Source: Steroidobacteraceae bacterium
Lineage (GTDB): Bacteria; Pseudomonadota; Gammaproteobacteria; Steroidobacterales; Steroidobacteraceae
Length of the DNA stretch: 41,584 nucleotides
Assembly (NCBI GenBank): GCA_017853555.1
Contig: JAFMJH010000006.1
Coordinates: forward strand, 1 to 41,584
Direction: 5' to 3'
A program made the translations under genes and the position numbers. The notes below the pieces were generated by a model that saw only the letters and a program-made list of their open reading frames with translations, was not told where the DNA came from and did no database searches. Shown here piece by piece: positions 8,902 to 14,778 of this stretch; positions within the stretch are counted from its first letter, which is position 1; the number at the start of each line of letters is the position of its first letter.

Positions 8902-9371
8902 AGCGCGAAGCCGTAAACGTACACGGGCAGCGAAGTGACGCCGGTGACCAACATCCAGATCATGCCGATGCGGCCCCAGCGTTTGTGCGTGGCGCTGAAC
9001 GCACCGGGTATCGGCGGGCTCGGAAACTTGCGCAAGGAGGCGACGATCAGCCCCGCCCAGATGAAGATCGTGGTGATCGCGAAGAAGGTATGGAAATAGA
9101 TCCAGAAGTCGAGCGTTGCCGTGCCGGCATAACTGCTCGCGCTGGTGGCGGCGAAAATGCCGCCCTGCATGCGCAAGTTGAATTCGAACAAACCGACCAC
9201 CGCGGCGAGCAACACGGCCAACCCGACCTGCAGCAACTTGTGGCGCGCATAGTCACCGCGCCGCGCGAGCGACCAGTTGTAGAGCACGATCGGCACCACC
9301 GCCAGCAAGGCGACGATGACGATATCCATCAACAAATCGGCGCGCGTACCGAGAAAACCCTGCGGAAACAT
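8898..9371 (-). CDS. DUF420-family integral membrane protein
   Basis: A 157-residue membrane protein with about four to five transmembrane helices. It matches the DUF420 (YozB-like) pattern: R-H-K-L-L after the first helix, F-H-T-F-F-A in the middle, and T-H-K-R-W-G-R-I-G-M-I-W before the last helix. These conserved histidines at membrane faces could bind heme or metal, but no function is established for the family. The ATG at 9371 follows an AGGGGG-like ribosome-binding site and lies 10 bases after the TetR gene; the 3' end overlaps the next gene by 4 bases. The family name has no link to coenzyme F420. In this operon a role in electron supply to the Rieske enzyme or in substrate handling is possible but unproven. 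Confidence 0.8.
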   Translation of the reverse strand: MFPQGFLGTRADLLMDIVIVALLAVVPIVLYNWSLARRGDYARHKLLQVGLAVLLAAVVGLFEFNLRMQGGIFAATSASSYAGTATLDFWIYFHTFFAITTIFIWAGLIVASLRKFPSPPIPGAFSATHKRWGRIGMIWMLVTGVTSLPVYVYGFAL

Positions 9372-9381
9372 CGAAGACCCC

Positions 9382-10059
9382 CTATTTCGTTTTTTGCTTT
9401 TGAACCTGCGCCGCCTGTGCACGCAGGCCGGCGAGCGAGAACACGGTGATGTCGGCCGCCAACTCACGCACCGCCTGCGCGTTGGCGAACACGGGTGAAC
9501 CCGCACGCTGCAAGACATCACCCATGAACATGAAATAAACGCACTGCGACAACACGCTGCGTACGCCGCGTTCGACACACGCGTCGTCGACGTCGACGCC
9601 CTGCACTTCGCGCACGAGTTCGCGCAGCTCGCGCCGCTCCGTGCCGTCGACGTCGAGTCCGGCGGCATCGAACGCGCCGCTGGGGTTCACCACTTCGAGC
9701 GCGGCCAGACGCGGCAGCTGCGAATGGGTCGAGACGAACAAGGTGAGCAGACGCAAGACGAGCGCTTCGAGCCGCACCGCCACGGCGGACTTCGCTGCGG
9801 GCTTCGGCAGATGCGCCGTGAAGGACGCCGCACGCGCAAGTTCGCGCTGCATCACCGCCCTGTAGAGCCCGAGCTTGCCGCCGAAGTAATAGTTGACGGA
9901 GTTCAGGTTCGTGCCGGCGCGCTGCACGATGGCGCGGACGGCCGTGCCTTCGTAGCCGGAGACGGCGAACAAGGCGACCGCGGCGTCAAGGATGCGCTCG
10001 CGGGCTGCCTCGGGCGAGACAGCATCGAGCGCCACGGAGGGAACGGCGTTGGCGGGCAT
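9382..10059 (-). CDS. TetR/AcrR-family transcriptional regulator, probably autoregulated operon repressor
   Basis: A 225-residue DNA-binding regulator. Residues about 18-65 form a TetR helix-turn-helix: A-R-E-R-I-L-D-A-A-V-A-L-F, then G-T-A-V-R-A-I, then N-S-V-N-Y-Y-F-G-G-K. The C-terminal part is a ligand-binding/dimerisation domain resembling CerR-type regulators. I chose the ATG at 10059 (M-P-A-N-A-V); a longer in-frame start at 10095 would place the operator palindrome inside the coding region. The gene heads a tight leftward operon with the DUF420, propeller and Rieske genes. The promoter directly in front contains a perfect TAAACGATCGTTTA palindrome, so self-repression relieved by the pathway substrate is the simplest model. 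Confidence 0.9.
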   Translation of the reverse strand: MPANAVPSVALDAVSPEAARERILDAAVALFAVSGYEGTAVRAIVQRAGTNLNSVNYYFGGKLGLYRAVMQRELARAASFTAHLPKPAAKSAVAVRLEALVLRLLTLFVSTHSQLPRLAALEVVNPSGAFDAAGLDVDGTERRELRELVREVQGVDVDDACVERGVRSVLSQCVYFMFMGDVLQRAGSPVFANAQAVRELAADITVFSLAGLRAQAAQVQKQKTK

Positions 10060-10095
10060 GTAAACGAGCGTAATAAACGATCGTTTACATTGCAA
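10060..10095 (-). promoter_or_regulatory. TetR operon promoter with palindromic operator
   Basis: Reading leftward, a -35-like TTGCAA (10095-10090) and a -10-like TACGCT (10072-10067) are separated by 17 bases. The perfect 14-bp palindrome TAAACGATCGTTTA (10074-10087) fills that spacer. A further half-site GTAAACGA lies at 10060-10067, next to the ATG at 10059. The palindrome has the size and symmetry of a TetR-family operator, so bound repressor would block RNA polymerase. No Shine-Dalgarno is visible before the ATG, and the predicted transcription start is at or within a base or two of it, so the message may be leaderless. Confidence 0.7.
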
Positions 10096-10101
10096 GCGGA
10101 G

Positions 10102-11757
10102 CTATACGCCTGCCCGCTCCGGGCGCCGGCAGCGGCCGAATACGTCGAGTTCGGGCCTATGGGCCTGCGTTGTCACGTCGAGCAGACCGAGCACCGAGTG
10201 GAACCAATGATCCTGCGAGATCGGTTGGCGGCGATTGGCGAGCAGACAGGCGTTGTCGACGCCGAGACGTCGCGCGAAGCCCTCGCCCTGCCAGAACACC
10301 ATGGGGACCCGAGTCTGCAACTCGGGCGCGATCGCGTAGGGCAAGGCGTGCAGGAACACGCCGTTCTCGCCCAACGATTCACCGTGGTCGGACACGTACC
10401 AGAGCGCCGCATCGAGTTTCGGCGCGCGCTCGGCGAGCATCGCGATGGTGCGCGCGAGCACATGGTCGGTGTAAAGCAAAGTGTTGTCGTAGGCGTTGAC
10501 GATCTCGGCGACGCTGCACTTCGAAAAGTCGACTTGCTTGCACGCCGGGGTGAAACGCTCGAACGCCGGCGGATAGCGCAGGTGGTAGCCGGGTCCGTGG
10601 CTGCCGATCAGATGCAGGATGATGACTTTGTGCGGCGCGGGCGCATCGAGTTCGACCGCGAGGTCACGCAGCAGGATTTCGTCGAAGCAGGGTTGGCCGG
10701 GCCGACACAGCGCAGGATCGGGCTTCGCGTCGGGCCGACGCTCGCCGATGTTGCGGCAGACGCCCTTGCAATCGGAATTGTTGCCGTACCAGGACACGGC
10801 GAAGCCGGCGCGCTGCAAGGCATCGAGCAGGTTGTCGCGCGCACTCGCGCGAGCGGATGAAAAATCGGCGCGACCCAGATCGGAAAACATGCAGGGCACG
10901 GAGATCGCCGTCGAGGTGCCGCAGGAGCTGACGTCGGTGAAATACACGAGACCCGGCACCTGCGCGAGTTGCGGCATCGTCGCGCGTGCATAACCACCCA
11001 GCTGCGCATTGGCCGCACGCGCCGTCTCGCCGACCACGAGCACCACCGCCGTCGGGCGTTGTGCGCCCTCGCCCGTCCAGCGCGACCCGCGCTTGGCATC
11101 GGCGGCGATCGCCTCGTACGGCAGCTTCGGTCGCGACACTTCCATCGCGTAGCTGCCGACGCCGCTCAGATAATTGAAGGGCACGAGCAGATGCCGCAAT
11201 TCGCGATGATTGCGCAACAGCGAGGCCTGATCCTGATAGAACACCGCCGCGATCACGCCGATGCCCGCGAGCGTCGCGGCGAGAACGCCTGCCTTGTGCA
11301 GCAACTCGCGCTGCCAGCTGATCTTGGCGAGCGGCACGCGCCACACCACGAGCGCCGGCACCATGCCCATCAAAAAGATGTAGCCCAGCAATTTGAGCGT
11401 CAAAAGTTCCGCCGACTCGGCCGGATCGGTCTCGAACACGTTGCGGATCATCACTTTGTCGATGAACACGCCGTAGGTGTCGATGAAATAGGTGGCGAGC
11501 GCGCCGAGCAGAAGGATGATGATCAGCGCCGGCTTGACGACGGGACGGATCGCGAACGGCGTGAGAAACAAATTCACGGCGAGAAACGCGAGCAGCGCCA
11601 CCGAGCCGTGGAACAAAAGATCGTGCAGGGACGCGATCGGTCGAACTTCCTGCACGCGCGCCCAAAATGGCAGATTCATCGCGAACAGGCACCAGAGCGC
11701 GACGCAAGCAGTCAGCGCGGTCGCCGAGAGCTGCGGCCAGAGTCCGTCGCGCTTCAT
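10102..11757 (-). CDS. eptA: lipid A phosphoethanolamine transferase (EptA/MCR-like)
   Basis: An inner-membrane enzyme that moves phosphoethanolamine from phosphatidylethanolamine to lipid A (or another envelope glycan), lowering negative charge and sensitivity to cationic peptides. The 551-residue protein has about five N-terminal transmembrane helices (to about residue 200) and a periplasmic sulfatase-fold domain. The nucleophile region S-S-C-G-T-S-T-A-x-S-V-P-C-M-F has its threonines at 281 and 283. Metal-binding S-D-H-G-E-S-L-G-E and H-L-I-G-S-H-G are also present. Its start overlaps the stop of the upstream cation diffusion facilitator by 4 bases (ATGA). The exact acceptor (lipid A, Kdo, heptose) cannot be told, so the symbol is provisional. 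Confidence 0.88.
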   Translation of the reverse strand: MKRDGLWPQLSATALTACVALWCLFAMNLPFWARVQEVRPIASLHDLLFHGSVALLAFLAVNLFLTPFAIRPVVKPALIIILLLGALATYFIDTYGVFIDKVMIRNVFETDPAESAELLTLKLLGYIFLMGMVPALVVWRVPLAKISWQRELLHKAGVLAATLAGIGVIAAVFYQDQASLLRNHRELRHLLVPFNYLSGVGSYAMEVSRPKLPYEAIAADAKRGSRWTGEGAQRPTAVVLVVGETARAANAQLGGYARATMPQLAQVPGLVYFTDVSSCGTSTAISVPCMFSDLGRADFSSARASARDNLLDALQRAGFAVSWYGNNSDCKGVCRNIGERRPDAKPDPALCRPGQPCFDEILLRDLAVELDAPAPHKVIILHLIGSHGPGYHLRYPPAFERFTPACKQVDFSKCSVAEIVNAYDNTLLYTDHVLARTIAMLAERAPKLDAALWYVSDHGESLGENGVFLHALPYAIAPELQTRVPMVFWQGEGFARRLGVDNACLLANRRQPISQDHWFHSVLGLLDVTTQAHRPELDVFGRCRRPERAGV

Positions 11758-12701
11758 CGACCGCCCGTGTCGTGATCGCGGTCGGGACGATGGTACGGAT
11801 CGACGTGCGCCATCAAGTTCAGCACCCGATGCCGTTGCATCACGCGCTCGCGCGCCGTGACGGCGATGTCGTGACCTTGTTCGACGTTGATGGACGGGTC
11901 GACCTCGAGATGCGCGTCGACCACGATCAGATCACCCATCTTGCGGGTGCGCATGTCGTGCACGGCGAGCACGCCGGGCGTCTCGCGCAAGGTTTTCAGA
12001 ATGGCGGCGACCTCTTCGTCGTCGGCGGCGCGGTCCATCAGATCGTGCAACGCATCCCAACCGAAGCTGAAGCCCATCTTGCCGACCATGAGACCCACGA
12101 CCAGTGCCGCGAGCGGGTCGAGCAACGGGTAGCCCGCGATGTTGCCGATGATGCCGATCGCGACCACAAGCGATGAGGCCGCATCGGAGCGCGCGTGCCA
12201 GGCGTTGGCGACCAGCATGCTCGATTTGACGTGCTGCGCGATGCGCAGCATGTAGCGGAACAACAATTCTTTGGCGACCAAGGCCGCGATCGCGACCCAG
12301 AGCGCGGCGTAGTGCACCGTCGGGATCGACGCCGGATCTTGCAGTTTGCGAAACGCCGACTCGAGCATGCCGACGCCGACCAGCAGCAACAGCAAACCGA
12401 GAATCAGCGAGGCGGCCGTCTCGAAGCGGTGGTGGCCGTACGGATGTTCGGCATCGGCGTCGCTGCGACTGTGCCGGTTGGCGAGCAACACCACGAAATC
12501 CGAAACGAGATCGGAGAGCGAATGGATGCCGTCGGCGATCAAAGCCTGCGAGCGCGTGAAGATTCCGGCCGTGATCTGCACGGAGGTGAGCACGACGTTG
12601 ACGAGCACGCTGACCCAGGTGCTGCGCGAGGCGGCGCGAGCCCGCTCGGCCGGGCTGACCACGGTATCGTCCGGATCGTCGTGATTGTCGTGAAAATCCA
12701 T
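11754..12701 (-). CDS. cation diffusion facilitator family divalent-metal exporter (FieF-like)
   Basis: A proton-coupled exporter of divalent cations such as Zn(II), Fe(II) or Mn(II). The 315-residue protein has six predicted transmembrane helices. Both H/D-x3-D metal sites are visible: A-D-G-I-H-S-L-S-D in helix 2 and H-A-R-S-D in helix 5. A cytosolic C-terminal domain contains V-D-A-H-L-E-V-D, the metal-sensing CDF dimerisation region. The N-terminus (H-D-N-H-D-D-P-D-D) is rich in His and Asp. It is coupled to the phosphoethanolamine transferase by an ATGA overlap and is divergent, 53 bases apart, from a second CDF gene. Metal specificity is not readable. Confidence 0.9.
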   Translation of the reverse strand: MDFHDNHDDPDDTVVSPAERARAASRSTWVSVLVNVVLTSVQITAGIFTRSQALIADGIHSLSDLVSDFVVLLANRHSRSDADAEHPYGHHRFETAASLILGLLLLLVGVGMLESAFRKLQDPASIPTVHYAALWVAIAALVAKELLFRYMLRIAQHVKSSMLVANAWHARSDAASSLVVAIGIIGNIAGYPLLDPLAALVVGLMVGKMGFSFGWDALHDLMDRAADDEEVAAILKTLRETPGVLAVHDMRTRKMGDLIVVDAHLEVDPSINVEQGHDIAVTARERVMQRHRVLNLMAHVDPYHRPDRDHDTGGR

Positions 12702-12754
12702 GCCGCGCGAGTATATCGGGACACCCGGCGCGGCGGCACGATAAGCTTGGCGGC

Positions 12755-13687
12755 ATGACGATGCCGCCCCGACCCGCCGCCCACGACCATCGCTTCGGCG
12801 CCGACAACAGCGCCGCCGAACGGGGTACGCGACTTGTCATGTGGATCACCGCGGTCACCATGGTGATCGAGATCGTCGCCGGCTGGTGGTTCAATTCCAT
12901 GGCGCTGCTGGCGGACGGCTGGCACATGAGTTCGCACGCGCTCGCCATCGGCCTGAGCGCGTACGCCTATGCAGCCGCACGCCGCGAGGCCGACGATCAC
13001 CGCTATGCCTTCGGCACCTGGAAGATCGAAGTCCTGGGCGGCTTCGCAAGCGCCGTCCTGCTGCTGGGCGTGGCCGCACTGATGGTCGGCGGCTCGATCG
13101 AACGTCTCTTCCGTCCGGCGGCGATCCGTTACGAGGAGGCGATCGCCATCGCCGTGCTCGGTCTGATCGTCAACGTTGCCTGCGCCGTGGTGCTCGCGCG
13201 CGCCCACGATCACGATCACGATCATCATCACGATCATCACGAACACCATGATCACGAGTCGCATCACGATTTGAATTTGCGCGCCGCGTATTTGCACGTC
13301 GTCGCCGATGCGGCCACGTCGGTGCTGGCGATCGCGGCACTGGTCGGCGGACTCTTGTTCGGCTGGGCGTGGCTCGACCCGGTGATGGGCATCGTCGGCG
13401 CCGTCCTCGTGGCGACCTGGGCCCGCGGCTTGATCCGATCGACGAGCAGCGTCTTGCTCGATCGCGAAATGGATCATCCGATCGTCGCGCAGCTGCACCG
13501 GACCTTCGATGCGGACCCGCGCACCGAACTGACGGACCTGCACGTCTGGCGGGTCGGTCGCCGCGCCTATGCCTGCGCGCTCGCCCTGCGCACGGACGAC
13601 CGCGGCGTCACGCCCGAGGCACTGCGCGCACGCCTCGCGGCGTACCCCGAAATCGTGCATTCGACCATCGAAGTCGAACATCGTTGA
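12755..13687 (+). CDS. CDF family Co/Ni/Zn exporter with His-rich loop (DmeF/CzcD-like)
   Basis: A second proton-coupled metal exporter, 310 residues. Helix 2 has L-A-D-G-W-H-M-S-S-H and helix 5 has H-V-V-A-D-A-A-T-S, the two metal sites. Between helices 4 and 5 (residues 151-172, bases about 13205-13270) is a loop of His/Asp/Glu, a pattern seen in DmeF and CzcD proteins, where such loops bind or sense metal. The C-terminal domain has L-H-V-W-R-V-G. The ATG at 12755 is used; an ATG two codons later is possible. Homology to the divergent CDF neighbour is distant, so this looks like two subfamilies rather than a recent duplication. Cobalt or nickel is the likeliest cargo from the subfamily pattern. 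Confidence 0.9.
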   Translation: MTMPPRPAAHDHRFGADNSAAERGTRLVMWITAVTMVIEIVAGWWFNSMALLADGWHMSSHALAIGLSAYAYAAARREADDHRYAFGTWKIEVLGGFASAVLLLGVAALMVGGSIERLFRPAAIRYEEAIAIAVLGLIVNVACAVVLARAHDHDHDHHHDHHEHHDHESHHDLNLRAAYLHVVADAATSVLAIAALVGGLLFGWAWLDPVMGIVGAVLVATWARGLIRSTSSVLLDREMDHPIVAQLHRTFDADPRTELTDLHVWRVGRRAYACALALRTDDRGVTPEALRARLAAYPEIVHSTIEVEHR

Positions 13688-13752
13688 GAGTCGCGCGGGG
13701 TTTGGCTACCCTGCCGACCGCCCGACAAAGACCCGAAGACCCGGAGTTTCGC

Positions 13753-14778
13753 ATGCAAGTCGACATCATTCTCGAGCCGGACCTGACGCCGACCCAAGTG
13801 GCGGAACTCGGCCGCAAAGCGGAGTCCTACGGAATCCGGGCCGTGTGGTCATCCAACTATTTTGCGCACTGGGATTGCTTCATGTCGCTCGTGCCGCTCG
13901 CGCAGTCGACCTCCAGAATTTTGATGGGGCCGCTCGCGGTCAGCCCCTTCGAGATGCACCCGCTCAAAATCGCCAACAGCCTGCTGTCGCTCAACGAACT
14001 GTCGAACGGACGCGCGGTGATCGCGGTCGGCGCCGGTGAAGGCAACATCGACGCGATGCGCATCCAGCGCCCCGAGAAGATCGTGCGCGCTACCCGCGAA
14101 GGCATCGAAATCGTCCGCATGGCCGGTCGTGGTCAACTCGCGCAAGGATTCAAGGGCGAAGATTTCGGCATCAACCTGCCCTGCACTTATCCGTGGCTGA
14201 AGTCGCCGACGCAACCTTTGGTCTACGGCACGGCCTATCGCGAGCAAATGTTGCGCATGGAAGCGCGGGTCGCGGACGGCGTGTTCATCGGCTGCACGCC
14301 GCCGGAAGTGATGGCCCAGGCGATGGAGCAAGTCAAAGAAGGCGCGGCGAAACGCACGGCGGACATGGGACCGCTGCACACCAACACGTTCTGGGCCTGG
14401 CATTTGAAGCGCAATCGCGCCGAGGGCTATCGCGAATCACGACGTGAACTCGCGTGGCGCGCGATCAAACTGCAGAAAGAGATGCTGTTGCAGTGCCTGA
14501 ACGAGGACGAAGCGAATCTCGTACGCGCCAATTACGAGAAGTTCGTCGCCGCCTGGTTCGATCGCTCGGGCAACATCCAGGGCGTCCCCGAAGCCATCCC
14601 CAACCGCTTGTGCGAATACTTCACCTCGACCGGTGGCCTCGAGGATCTCGATCGCGAGATCGAGCGCTTCCGGATGTTCGGCCGCGCCGGTCTCACCGAA
14701 GTCGCGCTACGCCTGCACGATCAGCCGATGGAAGCACTCGAAATCATCGGCGAGCACGTGTTGCCTAAACTGCGCTGA
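13753..14778 (+). CDS. LLM class oxidoreductase (luciferase-like, F420- or FMN-dependent)
   Basis: A 341-residue TIM-barrel oxidoreductase of the bacterial luciferase/F420-reductase superfamily. It starts with M-Q-V-D-I-I-L-E-P and has S-S-N-Y-F-A-H-W-D after strand 2, G-P-L-A-V-S-P-F-E-M-H-P, and A-V-G-A-G-E-G-N, all typical of the Mer/F420-dependent dehydrogenase branch. The ATG at 13753 is preferred because the in-frame codons upstream are shadows of the CDF gene. The gene converges on the F420 gene train and overlaps the 3' end of the CofCGH gene by 14 bases. Its position makes F420 the likely cofactor, but members that use FMN also exist. Reaction and substrate are unknown. Confidence 0.88.
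   Translation: MQVDIILEPDLTPTQVAELGRKAESYGIRAVWSSNYFAHWDCFMSLVPLAQSTSRILMGPLAVSPFEMHPLKIANSLLSLNELSNGRAVIAVGAGEGNIDAMRIQRPEKIVRATREGIEIVRMAGRGQLAQGFKGEDFGINLPCTYPWLKSPTQPLVYGTAYREQMLRMEARVADGVFIGCTPPEVMAQAMEQVKEGAAKRTADMGPLHTNTFWAWHLKRNRAEGYRESRRELAWRAIKLQKEMLLQCLNEDEANLVRANYEKFVAAWFDRSGNIQGVPEAIPNRLCEYFTSTGGLEDLDREIERFRMFGRAGLTEVALRLHDQPMEALEIIGEHVLPKLR

Noticed and set aside
6707-8916. Long plus-strand frames opposite the Rieske and propeller genes
   Set aside because: Composition and lack of motifs mark them as shadows; the minus-strand genes have Rieske motifs and coupled starts.
8898-9371. Reading the DUF420 protein as a coenzyme F420 protein
   Set aside because: DUF420 is only a domain-of-unknown-function number; the protein is a multi-helix membrane protein with no deazaflavin-binding features.
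13205-13270. Direct repeats of CAC/GAT triplets that look like a tandem DNA repeat
   Set aside because: They encode the His/Asp-rich cytosolic loop expected in this subfamily of metal exporters.
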